Notes under the pieces: model-generated
The model's input: the letters and a program-made list of their open reading frames with translations, nothing else
Database searches by the model: none
What the model was told of the DNA's origin: nothing
Translations under genes and position numbers: made by a program
Part shown: positions 29,777 through 39,342 of the stretch, piece after piece
Layout of the letters: the number at the start of each line of letters is the position of its first letter
Numbering within the stretch: position 1 is the stretch's first letter
NCBI GenBank assembly: GCA_035936835.1
Contig: DASYVT010000148.1
Location: 1 to 64,000 of the forward strand
Length of the DNA: 64,000 nucleotides
Origin: Candidatus Methylomirabilota bacterium
GTDB taxonomy: Bacteria > Methylomirabilota > Methylomirabilia > Rokubacteriales > CSP1-6
Direction of reading: 5' to 3'

Positions 29777-30739
29777 TCATGATCGTGTGGCGACGACGCC
29801 GGCGAGCTGGAGCTTGGCGTGATAGGAGGAGCGGACCAGCGGCCCCGACTCGACGTGGGCGAAGCCGATCGCGCGTCCGGCTTCACCGAGCTCCACGAAC
29901 TCCTCGGGCGTGTAGTAGCGCGCGACCGGCAGGTGCTGCGCCGACGGCCGCAGATACTGGCCGAGGGTCAGGATGTTGACGTCCGCCCGGCGCAGGTCGC
30001 GCATCGTCTCGAGCAGCTCGTCGCGCGCTTCGCCCAGACCCAGGATGATGCCGGACTTGGTCAGCAGGCGCGGCGCCGCGCGTCGCGCCCGGCGGAAGAG
30101 CTCCAGCGTGCGCTCATAGCGGCCGCCGTGGCGCGCGAGCTTGTAGAGGCGCGGCACGGTCTCGGTATTGTGGTTGAGGATGTCCGGCGCCGCGTCGATC
30201 ACGACCTGGAGCGCGTCGGACTTGCCCTGGAAGTCGGGGATCAGCAGCTCGACGCGGCAGCCGGGCGCAAAACGCCTGAGCGCCCGCACCGTCGCCGCGA
30301 AGGCCCCCGCCCCGCCGTCGGCCAGGTCGTCGCGGTTCACCGACGTGATCACAACGTGCTCGAGGCCGAGCTCGCCCACGGCGCGCCCCACGCGCTCCGG
30401 CTCCTCGCGATCTTCCCAGACGGGCTTGCCGTGCGCGACCGCGCAGTAGCCGCAGTTCCGCGTGCAGACATCCCCCAGGATCATGAACGTCGCGGTCGAA
30501 TCCTCCCAGCACTCGCCGATGTTCGGGCAGTGCGCCTCCTCGCAGACCGAGTGGAGGTTCCACTCGCGCATGAGCCCCTTGAGCCGTATGTAGTTCGGCC
30601 CGCCGGGCGCGCGGACTTTCAGCCAGGCCGGCTTTGGGAGCCCCGCCGGCTTCTTTGCTGCCGGCGGCCCGAGCGGCTCGAGGAGGGGAAGCGGAAGTCC
30701 CATGGAAGTTTGTCCTTTTTCCCGTTTGACTCCGGTCAT
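29777..30739 (-). CDS. lipA: Lipoyl synthase (radical SAM)
   Basis: The product is about 320 aa. It inserts two sulfurs into octanoyl-lysine to form lipoyl groups on E2. Both iron-sulfur sites are visible: the auxiliary cluster CEEAHC-x4-C (CPNIGEC) and the radical-SAM C-x3-C-x2-C (CTRNCGYC). The C-terminal RSSY serine ligand motif is present. I chose the ATG at 30739 because it overlaps the stop of an upstream small frame (TAATG); an ATG at 30703, with AAGGA nine bases upstream, would give 308 aa. Its products, the lipoylated E2 subunits, are made by the same strand run further down. Confidence 0.93.
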   Translation of the reverse strand: MTGVKREKGQTSMGLPLPLLEPLGPPAAKKPAGLPKPAWLKVRAPGGPNYIRLKGLMREWNLHSVCEEAHCPNIGECWEDSTATFMILGDVCTRNCGYCAVAHGKPVWEDREEPERVGRAVGELGLEHVVITSVNRDDLADGGAGAFAATVRALRRFAPGCRVELLIPDFQGKSDALQVVIDAAPDILNHNTETVPRLYKLARHGGRYERTLELFRRARRAAPRLLTKSGIILGLGEARDELLETMRDLRRADVNILTLGQYLRPSAQHLPVARYYTPEEFVELGEAGRAIGFAHVESGPLVRSSYHAKLQLAGVVATRS

Positions 30740-31030
30740 TATGGCACACCTTTCACAAGCGCAAAAGGCCCTCCGCGGGAGACGACATACGGGAGCGCTA
30801 CGATGACCCAGGCGAGCATCACCACCTCGGAATCGCCGAAGTTGTGCTCCGACATCTCCGCGACCAGAAAGCCCGTGATGGCCGCGATGCTCCCGACGAC
30901 CAGGGCTCGCTCTCCGATCGCGGCCGCCTTCTCGTTGCCCCGCTTCGCCCGCTCTCCGTTGACGTACGCGACGTCCTCGGCCTGGTCGTCCTCGACTATA
31001 TCGAGGAAGAGAGAGGGCGCCGGATGTCAT
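30739..31030 (-). pseudogene. Small membrane protein frame upstream of lipA, start frameshifted
   Basis: In one minus-strand frame bases 30739-31026 are open and show strong third-position GC. They encode about 95 residues ending in TAA 30739-30741, which overlaps the lipA ATG. The sequence contains VNGERAKRGNEKAAAIGERA, a membrane helix (ALVVGSIAAITGFLVAEM), a second helix (VVMLAWVIVALPYVV) and the end GPFALVKGVP. No ATG, GTG or TTG opens this frame before an internal Met at 30855. An ATG at 31030 would be in frame if the CTCTCTCTT tract just after it had one more CT unit or one base fewer. I read it as a recently frameshifted, phase-variable or mis-sequenced gene. Confidence 0.5.
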
Positions 31031-31041
31031 AATGGTTCGCG

Positions 31042-31443
31042 ATGCTTCGTCTCGCGGTCGCCCTGTCCGTCCTCCCCGTCGCGCTCGCGGTCGCGTTCGA
31101 CATCGCGACGCTCGTGCCTCACACGACCGTCCGGGTCACGTCAGTCGATGGCCGACAGGCGACGGTCCCCCTGCAGGTGCCCAAGGCGTACGTGTGGGCC
31201 GATCCCAAGCTGGTCCGCACGTTGCTTGCCTCGGAGGTGTCCATCGCCAGTCCGGCGACCGCGGGAGGATTTGCGCCCGACGGGGTCTCGGCGGATCAGA
31301 TCAAGGAGGTCGTGGTGGTACGGGGTCCCGAGTATTGGTGGTGGGCAGACTCGCAGTTGACGGGTTCCGCGGCCGTGCTCGTCGTGTCGCTCTGGATCGG
31401 GTTCTTCGTCCTGCGCCGGGTGGTGCGGCGGGTGGCGAGCTGA
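31042..31443 (+). CDS. Hypothetical protein with two membrane anchors
   Basis: The product is 133 aa. A hydrophobic N-terminus (residues 3-20) resembles a signal or anchor. The middle is a soluble domain containing TSVDGRQATVPLQVP and GPEYWWWADSQ. A second helix at about 108-126 (AAVLVVSLWIGFFVL) is followed by RRVVRRVAS, a positive cytoplasmic end. I do not recognise the family. It diverges from the cryptic frame upstream of lipA and converges on the gene ending at 31457. Its third-position GC bias fits real coding. Confidence 0.55.
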   Translation: MLRLAVALSVLPVALAVAFDIATLVPHTTVRVTSVDGRQATVPLQVPKAYVWADPKLVRTLLASEVSIASPATAGGFAPDGVSADQIKEVVVVRGPEYWWWADSQLTGSAAVLVVSLWIGFFVLRRVVRRVAS

Positions 31444-31456
31444 GCTGCCAGCGCGT

Positions 31457-32182
31457 TTAGCGGATCGCGAGCAGCGCCCGGAACTCTTCCAGCTCCGCGT
31501 GCGGAACATCGGGCCGGTCACGAAGCTTCGCGTAGACACGCGCGGGATCTTCCTCGATGGCCCGGCTCACCTTGGCAAAGAGCTTCACGATACCCCGGGC
31601 TTCTCGATCGGCCGTCTTCTGGGCGATGGCGCTCCCGAGCTTGAGCACGCCGCTCAAGATCCGGCTGTCGAGCTTGACGAAGCTGGCCACAACGCTCTTG
31701 ACCAGAACCCGGCCTGGAGCTCCCGGGACGTACTGGTAGTCGATGATCAGAAGCACCTCGCCATGGATCGCCGGCAGCAGCGCCATGTTATGCTGGCCAC
31801 GCGTATAGATGACGCGCGTCCCGTCCGTCGCGTAGACCACCCAGAGCCGCCCCGTCGTCCCCCACCCTTCGTCAAAGAAGAGCCCCTCCGCCGTCGGCCA
31901 GATGCGCAGGCGCGTGATCCGGAGCGCCTGGGTCACATGGGTCGTGAAGGCGAGGTGATTCAGAAGATACTCAAAGATGTCGCGGCGGGCCAGGAACGGT
32001 TCCCCATCGACCCGCGTCGCGATGGACGCGTCGACAGCGACGCCCGTGAGTCGGCTGCGCTCGGCCGCCGGGATGTCCGCGGGCAGGCTCAGCGCCGTGG
32101 AGTCGGCCGCGCCGCTCGACGCGATCAGCGGAAGCGTCAGCCACACGACCCCGGCGAGCATCACGGCGACCCGGCGTGTCAT
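31457..32182 (-). CDS. Hypothetical exported protein
   Basis: The product is 241 aa with a signal peptide (cleavage after about residue 25, SSGAA). The mature part contains DIFEYLLNHLAFTTHVTQALRI and QYVPGAPGRVLVKSVVASFVKLDSRIL, suggesting a mixed alpha/beta lipid- or membrane-associated fold, but I recognise no family. It is the last gene of the glycosyltransferase/sialidase run; its ATG overlaps the sialidase-like gene stop (ATGA), so the two are translationally coupled. Confidence 0.6.
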   Translation of the reverse strand: MTRRVAVMLAGVVWLTLPLIASSGAADSTALSLPADIPAAERSRLTGVAVDASIATRVDGEPFLARRDIFEYLLNHLAFTTHVTQALRITRLRIWPTAEGLFFDEGWGTTGRLWVVYATDGTRVIYTRGQHNMALLPAIHGEVLLIIDYQYVPGAPGRVLVKSVVASFVKLDSRILSGVLKLGSAIAQKTADREARGIVKLFAKVSRAIEEDPARVYAKLRDRPDVPHAELEEFRALLAIR

Positions 32183-33300
32183 CAGTTGCCTTTGGGAATT
32201 CCCGCGGGGGGGATTCCCGCGGAGCGAAGCCTGAGCGTCAGCCACTCCTGATTGAACATGACGTGCTTGATCGCCGCGGGCGCCCAGCTCTCCTGAGCCC
32301 GGTACACCAAGTGGTACATGCCGTCCGCCGCCCGGATCAGCGCCGGGTAGGAGAAGCGCAGGTCCGGCGCGATCTCGAAGTCCCAAATCTTGGTGAAGCG
32401 CCGGCTGTCCCGCGAGTACGCCAGGCTGAGGGGGGTACGCTCTTTCGGCGAATCGTTGTACGCGAGGAGGATTCCCCCGTCCGCCGTGTTCACCGCGTCG
32501 ACGGCCGATTTCGGGTTTGGGAGCAGCAGCGCTTCGGGGGTGCTCCATCGGCCGCGCGACTGGTCGTATTCGGACCTGAGCACGTGGGGCACGCTCCAGA
32601 TGGCCGTCCTCAAGTAGGCGACGACCCGCCGGGGCCCGGCCCACGCGAGCGCGGGCTGGAGGTGATCACCGCCCGGAATGCTCCGCGACTCGACCGCTTC
32701 GACGACGCCACGGTTGATCTTCAGCTCGAGGACGTAGCCGTGCGTGCCGTACAGCTCGTGGTACACGGGGAGCAAGACCCGGCCGTCGGAGCCCAGCGCC
32801 AGCGCGCTGTTTCTCGGCATGTTGCCCCAGCCCGCCACCAGTCGCCGGCTGGAGCCCCAGGTTTTTCCCAGGTCATTGGAGACCTTGTAGTCCACGTGCG
32901 AGCCGCTCCAGCCGAACGGGGCGTCCACGGCGGCGTAGAAGAGCCAGAGGTAGCGCTGGTGATCGAGGAACAGAACGGGATTACCCAGGGTCAGGTTTCT
33001 GAGCCACGAGCCCCGCGCGCGCTCCCCGCGCTGCACGACCGGCCGTGGTCGCTCCCAGCTGCGGGAGCCGGGCCCGGAGCGGCTGCAATAGATCTGCACA
33101 TCCCTGGCCTTCTCAGTGCTCCCCGCCGCCCAGCATACGAGAAGGGTGCCGTCCGGGAGCGCGGCGATCGTCGGCGCCTGATTCGAAAGCAGGGTGCCTG
33201 GCGGAACCGTCCACTCCCATTCGTACAGGGGCTCGGCGCCGGCGGGGCCCGCCAGCCAGGCCAAGCCACAGAGCGCCAGCAGGCAGACGCGCTCACGCAC
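32182..33300 (-). CDS. Exo-alpha-sialidase-like (BNR/Asp-box) secreted protein
   Basis: The product is 372 aa with a signal peptide (residues 1-22, AGA-E). It is a six-bladed-propeller-type sialidase-superfamily protein: an Asp-box-like SNDLGKTWG, repeated APTIAALPDGTLLVCW and NPVLFLDHQRYLWLFY strands, and DGRVLLPVYHE. This matches BNR_2/neuraminidase-like proteins, which often act on other sugars; the arginine triad cannot be confirmed by eye. The C-terminus ends with the short repeat AGIPP-AGIPK encoded by a 15-bp duplication. It follows two glycosyltransferases, suggesting a role in making or trimming a surface glycan. Confidence 0.7.
   Translation of the reverse strand: MRERVCLLALCGLAWLAGPAGAEPLYEWEWTVPPGTLLSNQAPTIAALPDGTLLVCWAAGSTEKARDVQIYCSRSGPGSRSWERPRPVVQRGERARGSWLRNLTLGNPVLFLDHQRYLWLFYAAVDAPFGWSGSHVDYKVSNDLGKTWGSSRRLVAGWGNMPRNSALALGSDGRVLLPVYHELYGTHGYVLELKINRGVVEAVESRSIPGGDHLQPALAWAGPRRVVAYLRTAIWSVPHVLRSEYDQSRGRWSTPEALLLPNPKSAVDAVNTADGGILLAYNDSPKERTPLSLAYSRDSRRFTKIWDFEIAPDLRFSYPALIRAADGMYHLVYRAQESWAPAAIKHVMFNQEWLTLRLRSAGIPPAGIPKGN
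32194..32223. repeat. 15-bp direct repeat at the sialidase-like gene 3' end
   Basis: Two adjacent 15-bp units with the core ATTCCCGCGG lie at 32194-32208 and 32209-32223 and differ at a few positions. They encode AGIPPAGIPK just before the stop codon. Because the unit is a multiple of three it stays in frame. Confidence 0.7.
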
Positions 33301-34456
33301 GGTCGTGAGGAGATGAGGCCAGAGAGTGCGTTTCGTTCTGGCCGGCGGCCCCGTCGAGCTCCCGTGAAACCTCGAGCGCCGTCCGCCTCCAGGTGAAGGC
33401 CGAGACCCGCCGCAGGCCCCGCTCGCGGAGATCCTCGCGAAGGCCGCTATCGGTCAGCGTACGGTACATGGCGTCCGCCAAGCCGAGAGCATCATACGGG
33501 TCAACCATGAGCGCGGCGTCTCCCGCGACCTCCGGCAGCGAGGACGCGCTGGCCGTGATGACCGGCGTCCCACAGGCCATCGCCTCGAGTACGGGGAGAC
33601 CGAACCCCTCGCCGAGCGAAGGGAGCACGAGGCACACGGCGTCCGAGTAGAGCTGGCGAAGACCGTCCTCGCCCGCGTAGCCCGCGAAGGTGACGGCGTC
33701 GCGAAGTCCCAGGCTCTCGAGCCGCTCCCGCAGGAGGCGCGCATAGGCTGGGCGGCCTTCCCCGCGGATGATCAACCTGCACGGACGACGCCGGCGAAGC
33801 AGCGCGAAGGCATCGAGAAGGCGCGGGAGGTTCTTGTGCGGCAGCAGATTGCCGACGTACAGGATGTACGGATCCTCGGGCGGTCGCGGCGACGAGTTGG
33901 GCTCGCTGCAGAAAAAAGTGCCGGCGTCGTATCCCGGATAGATGACCTTGACCTTCCCGGCGGGAACGCCATAGTGCTCGAGAATATCACTGCGCGTGTG
34001 CTCGGAGTCCGCAACCACCAGCCTCGAATCCTTGAGGATCCGCGGAACGAGAATGCGAAAGTAGTACTGCTGGCGCGGGTATTCAGGCGGGAACCTCAGA
34101 GGCAAAAGATCGTGAACCACCGTGACCTGGGGAACCGGCGAGCGCAGGACCCCTTCCGGTACGGTGTTCAAGAGCCCTTTCGCGCCGGTCTTCGACAGCC
34201 ACAGCCGGAGCGCGCCCTGAAGCCACAGGAGGCGGACGACGTGTCCCCGAGCTCCATAGTCCGGGCGTGTGGCCCGGGGCACTCGCCCGATCCGGGCTCG
34301 AAGGGCTCCGAATGCGCCGCCGGAAGACGCGTAGACGAAGAAGTCGCTGCGGATCTCGTCCAGCGCGCGAACGAGCTTGATGGAGTAGATGCCGAGCCCG
34401 GTCGGGTTGCCTCCGACGATGGACGCGTTGATCGCCAGCCTCGCGTCAGCCGTCAT
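33293..34456 (-). CDS. GT4-family glycosyltransferase
   Basis: The product is 387 aa, a GT-B fold retaining glycosyltransferase (group 1). The N-terminal domain contains NPTGLGIYSIKLVRAL. The nucleotide-sugar-binding C-terminal domain has YILYVGNLLPHKNLPRLLDAF and the E-x7-E motif in LPSLGEGFGLPVLEAMACGTPVI. It is similar to mannosyltransferases of polysaccharide loci. It overlaps the upstream GT gene by 11 nt and the sialidase-like gene by 8 nt. The donor and acceptor sugars are unknown. Confidence 0.88.
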   Translation of the reverse strand: MTADARLAINASIVGGNPTGLGIYSIKLVRALDEIRSDFFVYASSGGAFGALRARIGRVPRATRPDYGARGHVVRLLWLQGALRLWLSKTGAKGLLNTVPEGVLRSPVPQVTVVHDLLPLRFPPEYPRQQYYFRILVPRILKDSRLVVADSEHTRSDILEHYGVPAGKVKVIYPGYDAGTFFCSEPNSSPRPPEDPYILYVGNLLPHKNLPRLLDAFALLRRRRPCRLIIRGEGRPAYARLLRERLESLGLRDAVTFAGYAGEDGLRQLYSDAVCLVLPSLGEGFGLPVLEAMACGTPVITASASSLPEVAGDAALMVDPYDALGLADAMYRTLTDSGLREDLRERGLRRVSAFTWRRTALEVSRELDGAAGQNETHSLASSPHDRA

Positions 34457-35609
34457 CGCCGTCCCGGTGACTCGCTTGGGACGCTCGGGCCCGCCGGAAG
34501 ATCGCCGCGGTTGCGTCCACCATGAGCCGGATTCCGAAATTCCCGAGGGCGCGCCGCCGTCCCGCCTCGCCCATCGCCCTGCGCCGAACAGGGTCGGTGA
34601 TGAGCTCCGCGATCGCGTCGGCCAGCGCGGCGCTGTCGTTGGGAGGGACCAGAAGCCCGGTCTCGCCATGGATCACGACGTCGCGGTGGCCGGGCACATC
34701 GGTCGCAACGACGGCGAGTCCGGCGCACATCGCTTCGACGAGGGACAGGGGCAGGCCTTCCTTTTGCGATGCGGTGACGTAGAGATCGAGTGCCGGGTAA
34801 ACCCGGACCGGATTCTCCAGGAAACCGGTGAAGATCACGCGGGCCTGCAAGCCCATCTCGAACGTCAGCCGCCGGATCCGATCCTCTTCCGTGCCGGCCC
34901 CTACCAGGAGGAGGGTGACGCGCGGGAGCCGTCCGACCAGCCGCTGGACCGCCGCCAGAAGCACCTCGAGCCGCTTGATCGGGTCGAAGCGACTGATGCA
35001 TCCGAGCACCACATCGTCAGCGGTCAGCGCCAGGCTGTCGCGGCGGACAGGAGATTCGGACATCGCCTGGCTTATCTCCTCCGGAGCGATGCCGTTGACG
35101 ACCACCGCGTTCTGCTCGGCCTTGAAAAGCCGGAGGCCGAGCCCCTCGACGCTTTGGGAGGCGGACACGTTGATGATCGTGCGACTGAGGCGCGAAAGCT
35201 GACGCTCGAGCGCCAGATAGAGCCACTGGCCTATGGGGGAATAGTTGGCGTAGTGAATGCCATGGAAGGTATGAACCGACGACGCCTCGGTCCACCAGGC
35301 GGCCAGCCGACCGTAGACGCCTGGCCCTTTGCCGTGGGTGTGGACCACCGCAATGTCGAACTGACGGATCAGGCGGATGGCCAGCAGCAGGTGGCCGAGG
35401 CCCAGGCGGCGCCGAGGGAACTCCACGACCCGGAGCCCGAGCGCCTGGAAGCGCTCAAAGAAAATCCCGTCGCGCGGCGCGCCGACCACCACGTCAAACT
35501 CGCTCTTGGGAAGCTCGCGGACGAGGTCATAGACGTGCTTCGGTCCGCCGCCGGGAGTGGAAGTGGGCAGCAGCTCGAGGACACCGATGCGGCGGCTCAG
35601 GCGAGCCAT
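34446..35609 (-). CDS. GT4-family glycosyltransferase
   Basis: The product is 387 aa with the start of the group 1 family, [18 protein letters not shown] (the GGG donor loop), [16 protein letters not shown], and in the C-domain [16 protein letters not shown] and [28 protein letters not shown] with the E-x7-E pair. The ATG at 35609 follows GGGGAGG. It is first in a four-gene unit downstream of tRNA-Leu. Together with its neighbour it probably adds sugars to an envelope glycan; donor unknown. Confidence 0.88.
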   Translation of the reverse strand: MARLSRRIGVLELLPTSTPGGGPKHVYDLVRELPKSEFDVVVGAPRDGIFFERFQALGLRVVEFPRRRLGLGHLLLAIRLIRQFDIAVVHTHGKGPGVYGRLAAWWTEASSVHTFHGIHYANYSPIGQWLYLALERQLSRLSRTIINVSASQSVEGLGLRLFKAEQNAVVVNGIAPEEISQAMSESPVRRDSLALTADDVVLGCISRFDPIKRLEVLLAAVQRLVGRLPRVTLLLVGAGTEEDRIRRLTFEMGLQARVIFTGFLENPVRVYPALDLYVTASQKEGLPLSLVEAMCAGLAVVATDVPGHRDVVIHGETGLLVPPNDSAALADAIAELITDPVRRRAMGEAGRRRALGNFGIRLMVDATAAIFRRARASQASHRDGDDG

Positions 35610-35660
35610 GGGCTTCTGCCTCCCCGGCTCCCCGTGAAGATCGCCTGACCCGCCATTTCT

Positions 35661-35745
<85 letters not shown>

Positions 35746-35788
35746 CCGGCGAAGGCAAAGTATGCCGTGGCCGCGAGCGGCTTGTCAA

Positions 35789-36685
35789 TCAGCGCCCGAG
35801 CCGGAGCACGCGTCCCACCGCCGACTGGCGCAGCCGCGGGTCGAGGGCGTCGCGGATCCCCTCGCCCATCAGGTTGTAGGAGAGCACGGTCACGAGGATC
35901 GCGAGCCCCGGGTAGAGCGTCAGCCACCAGGCGTACGTGATCAGGTCCTTGCCGTCGTTGAGAATGTTGCCCCAGGTCGCGTAGGGCGGCTGGACGCCCA
36001 GGCCCAGGAAGGACAGCCCGGATTCGGTCAGGATGGCGGCCGGGATGCCCAGCGTCATCGCGACCAGCACGGGCGCCAGCGCGTTGGGCAGGATGTGCTT
36101 GAAGATCACGCGCAGCGCGCCGGCCCCGATGGACTCCGACCAGATGACGAACTCCCGTTCGCGGAGCGCCAGGAACTCGGCGCGCACGAGGCGGGTGACG
36201 CCCATCCAGCCGGTCAGGCCGATCACCACCATGATGGTCCAGATCGAGGGCTTGAGAAAGGCCAGCACGGCCAGCAACAGGAAGAAGCGCGGGAAAACCA
36301 GCATGAGGTCGACCAGCCTCATGATGAACGCATCCACGATGCCGCCGTTGTAGCCGGCCGTGGCGCCCAGCAGGATGCCGATCAGCACCGCGATCCCCAC
36401 CGAGACGAAGCCGACCGCCAGCGAAATGCGGGAGCCGTAGAGCAGGCGCGAGAGCACGTCGCGCCCGATCTGGTCGGTGCCGAGCCAGTGCTTCATGGAC
36501 GGCCCCTCGAGGATCCTCTTCATGTCGGTCTTGGTCGGGTCCCACGGCGCCAGCGCCGGCGCCAGCACCGCGATCACGACCAGGATGCCGACCACGGCTG
36601 CGCCGCAGCAGGCCAGCTGGTTGCGGGAGAATGTGCGCCAGAACTGGCGGATCTCCCCTCGCCGCGCACGGGCCGCCGGGAGCAT
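35789..36685 (-). CDS. Peptide/nickel-type ABC transporter permease (DppC-like)
   Basis: The product is 298 aa with an N-terminal OppC_N segment and six membrane helices. It has HWLGTDQIGRDVLSRLLYGSRISL and the EAA-like loop SESIGAGALRVIFKHILPNALAPVLV that contacts the ATPase. It pairs with the DppB-like permease 1 nt upstream. No ATPase gene (DppD/DppF) is adjacent; the next features are tRNA-Leu and glycosyltransferases, so the ATPases must be encoded elsewhere. Confidence 0.88.
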   Translation of the reverse strand: MLPAARARRGEIRQFWRTFSRNQLACCGAAVVGILVVIAVLAPALAPWDPTKTDMKRILEGPSMKHWLGTDQIGRDVLSRLLYGSRISLAVGFVSVGIAVLIGILLGATAGYNGGIVDAFIMRLVDLMLVFPRFFLLLAVLAFLKPSIWTIMVVIGLTGWMGVTRLVRAEFLALREREFVIWSESIGAGALRVIFKHILPNALAPVLVAMTLGIPAAILTESGLSFLGLGVQPPYATWGNILNDGKDLITYAWWLTLYPGLAILVTVLSYNLMGEGIRDALDPRLRQSAVGRVLRLGR

Positions 36686-36686
36686 C

Positions 36687-37679
36687 CTAGCGCCGCCTCC
36701 GCCGCCCCGCGAAGCGGATGCGCGGGTCCACGAGCCCGTAGGCGATGTCGGCGAAGAGGTTGGCCAGGAGCGTCAGCGTCGCGACGATGACGAGGTTGCC
36801 CATGATGACCGGGTAGTCGCGTGAGAAGACCGACTGGACCATGAGCTGGCCCATGCCCGGGATTGCGAAGATGGTCTCGATGATGACGGCGCCGCCGATG
36901 AGGCCGGGCAGGGAAAGCCCGAGGATGGTCACGACAGGCAGAAGCGCGTTGCGCAGCGCGTGCTTGCCGATGACGACGGGCTCGGGCAGGCCCTTGGCCC
37001 GCGCCGTCTGCACGTAGTCCTGGCGGACGACCTCGAGCATGCTCTGCCTCATGTAGCGCGAGAGCCCCGCCAGGCCGCCGAAGACCACCACGAAGACCGG
37101 CAGGACCAGGTGGCTCAGCAGGTCCCACTGCTTCTGCCAGAAGCTCAGGTACTCGTAGTTGAGCGAGCGCAGCCCGGAAATGGGCAGCCAGTCGAGCTGC
37201 ACCCCGAAGAGAATCATCAGCAGGAGGGCCAGCCAGAAGTCGGGCGTGGCGAACCCGATGAAGACGAAGACCGTGGTGGCCTTGTCGAAGAGCGAGTACT
37301 GGCGCGTCGCCGAGCCGACGCCGATGGGGATCGCCAGCGAGACGATGATGAGCATCTGCACCAAGTTGATGAAGAGCGTGATCGGCAGCCGCTCGCCGAT
37401 CTTGATCAGGACGGGTCTGGCGTCGGGCTGGAAAGACCGGCCGAAGTCGAGGCGCGCGATGCGGGTCAGCCACCGCCAGTACTGGACGTACAGGGGCTGG
37501 TCGAGGCCGTACTCCGCGTTGAGCCGCTTGACGAGTGTCGGGTCGGCAACGCCGTCGATCGGCAGCAGGTAGTCGAAGGGCCCGCCCGGAGCCAGCTGGA
37601 TGACCAGGAAGGAGATGAAGGTGATCCCGATCAGCAGCGGGACCGCCAGCACCAGCCGGCGCAGGGCGAAGAGCGCCAT
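36687..37679 (-). CDS. Peptide/nickel-type ABC transporter permease (DppB-like)
   Basis: The product is 330 aa with six membrane helices, a long first periplasmic loop, and the EAA-loop segment [26 protein letters not shown]. It abuts the substrate-binding-protein gene (stop/start adjacent, no gap). It is an inner-membrane channel half of an oligopeptide-type importer. Confidence 0.88.
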   Translation of the reverse strand: MALFALRRLVLAVPLLIGITFISFLVIQLAPGGPFDYLLPIDGVADPTLVKRLNAEYGLDQPLYVQYWRWLTRIARLDFGRSFQPDARPVLIKIGERLPITLFINLVQMLIIVSLAIPIGVGSATRQYSLFDKATTVFVFIGFATPDFWLALLLMILFGVQLDWLPISGLRSLNYEYLSFWQKQWDLLSHLVLPVFVVVFGGLAGLSRYMRQSMLEVVRQDYVQTARAKGLPEPVVIGKHALRNALLPVVTILGLSLPGLIGGAVIIETIFAIPGMGQLMVQSVFSRDYPVIMGNLVIVATLTLLANLFADIAYGLVDPRIRFAGRRRRR

Positions 37680-39341
37680 CTAGCCGGATGTATACCGCTG
37701 CAGGGCCTTCGGCACGAACCAGTCGATGAAGTTGTAGCCGATCCCTGCCGGCTCCGGCTTGACGCCCCGCACACGCGAGGACACCGCCGGCAGCACGTCC
37801 TTGAAGTACAGGAAGATCAGCGGCTGCTCCTCGGCCAGGATCTCCTGGATGCGGTGATAGGTGGCGACGCGCTCTTTCTGCTGGCAGGAGATGCGGCCCT
37901 TCTCGAGGAGCGCGTCCACCTCGGCATTGGCGTAGGAGATGTGGTTCAACTGGTCCGGGCCGGCCTGTGAGGAATGCCACACCGGGTACTGGTCGGGGTC
38001 GGTGCCCGTGCTCCAGCCGAGGACGATGGCCTCGAAGCGCCTCTGCTTGATGTACTCCTTGAGGAAGGCGGCCCACTCGATCGTCTGGATGTCCGTCTGG
38101 ACGCCGATCTCCTTGAGCCGCTCCTGGATGATCTCGGCGATCTTCTTCCGCTCGTCGTTGCCCTGGTTGGTCCGGATCGTGAAGGTGAAGGGCTGGCCGT
38201 CCTTGTTCCGCAGGATGCCGTCGCCGTTCTTGTCCGTCCACCCCGCGGCGGCGAGGAGCTGCTTGGCCTTGGCCGGGTCATACGGGTAGCGCTTGACCTT
38301 GTCGGTGTAGGCCCAGCTCCCGGGTCGGAGCGGCCCCGTCGCGTCGCGCGCGAGCCCCATGACCACGCCGTCGATCAGCTCCTGCTTGTTGATGGCGTGG
38401 GCGAAGGCCTGCCTCACCCGCTTGTCGGCGAAGCGCTTGTCCTTGAGGTTGAAGCCGAGGTACGTGTAGGCGTTGCCCGGGTACTGGAACTTCTGGTAGT
38501 CCTTCTTGAAGGCGGGGTAGTCGGTCTGGCGAGCGTACTGGACGGCCGTGAGATCGGCCATGTCCACGCCCTTGGCCTTGAGCTCGAGGAAGATCGTCGC
38601 CTGGCTCGGGATGATGCGGTAGACGATCCGCCCGAGATACGGCCGCCCCTGGACGTAGTAGTCCTTGTTGGCCACCAGCACCACCTTCTCCCCGCTTTTC
38701 CACTCCTGGAAGCGGTAGGGTCCGGTGCCGACGGGCTGCGTCGTGTTCTGGGGCGCCTCCCGCAGCTTGCCCTCCTCGACGTACTTCTCCAGCACGTGCT
38801 TGGGCAGGATGTATGTGCTCCAGCTTCCGAGCGCCTTGGCGAAGGGCTCCTTGTACGTGACCCGCACGGTGTAGGCGTCCGGCGCCGTGACTTCGTTGAC
38901 GGGCTCGAAGTCATTCCGGTAGGCCGTCGGCGTCTTGGGATTCATGATGGCCTTGTAGGTGAAGAGCACGTCGTCGGCCGTGAAGGGCTTGCCGTCGTGC
39001 CACTTCACGTTCTTCCGCAGCTTGAAGGTCAGGGTCAGGCAGTCCTTGCTGAACTGCCAGGACTCGGCCATCGACGACACCCAGTTCAGGTCCTTGTCGG
39101 TCTGCACGAGCCCGTCGTAGATAAGCGCGCCAATCGCGTGCGAGGCGCCATCCGTCGTGATATTCGGGATGAGCCCGGTGATGTCCCCGATCGAGGCCTG
39201 GACCAGGGTCTCGCCATGGGCGGGTTTCTCGTTCGCCGCCGGAGTCTCGTCGGCCGCGATCTCGGCCTCGCGCCCGCAGCTGCCGCCGAAGGCGAAGAGC
39301 GCGGCCAGCGCCAGCAGGGTGGCTCCGCGCGCGGGGCGCAT
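37680..39341 (-). CDS. ABC transporter substrate-binding lipoprotein, family 5 (peptide type)
   Basis: The product is 553 aa, a lipoprotein with the lipobox-like GGSC (Cys22). It has the SBP_bac_5 signature region (WQFSKDCLTLTFKLRKNVKWHDGKPFTADDVLFTYKAI), a GTGPYRF segment, and DKRVRQAFAHAINKQELI. It captures peptides or similar cationic ligands for the two downstream permeases. It starts 1 nt after secG, so it seems to be transcribed from the glycolytic promoter. Confidence 0.9.
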   Translation of the reverse strand: MRPARGATLLALAALFAFGGSCGREAEIAADETPAANEKPAHGETLVQASIGDITGLIPNITTDGASHAIGALIYDGLVQTDKDLNWVSSMAESWQFSKDCLTLTFKLRKNVKWHDGKPFTADDVLFTYKAIMNPKTPTAYRNDFEPVNEVTAPDAYTVRVTYKEPFAKALGSWSTYILPKHVLEKYVEEGKLREAPQNTTQPVGTGPYRFQEWKSGEKVVLVANKDYYVQGRPYLGRIVYRIIPSQATIFLELKAKGVDMADLTAVQYARQTDYPAFKKDYQKFQYPGNAYTYLGFNLKDKRFADKRVRQAFAHAINKQELIDGVVMGLARDATGPLRPGSWAYTDKVKRYPYDPAKAKQLLAAAGWTDKNGDGILRNKDGQPFTFTIRTNQGNDERKKIAEIIQERLKEIGVQTDIQTIEWAAFLKEYIKQRRFEAIVLGWSTGTDPDQYPVWHSSQAGPDQLNHISYANAEVDALLEKGRISCQQKERVATYHRIQEILAEEQPLIFLYFKDVLPAVSSRVRGVKPEPAGIGYNFIDWFVPKALQRYTSG

Positions 39342-39342
39342 G

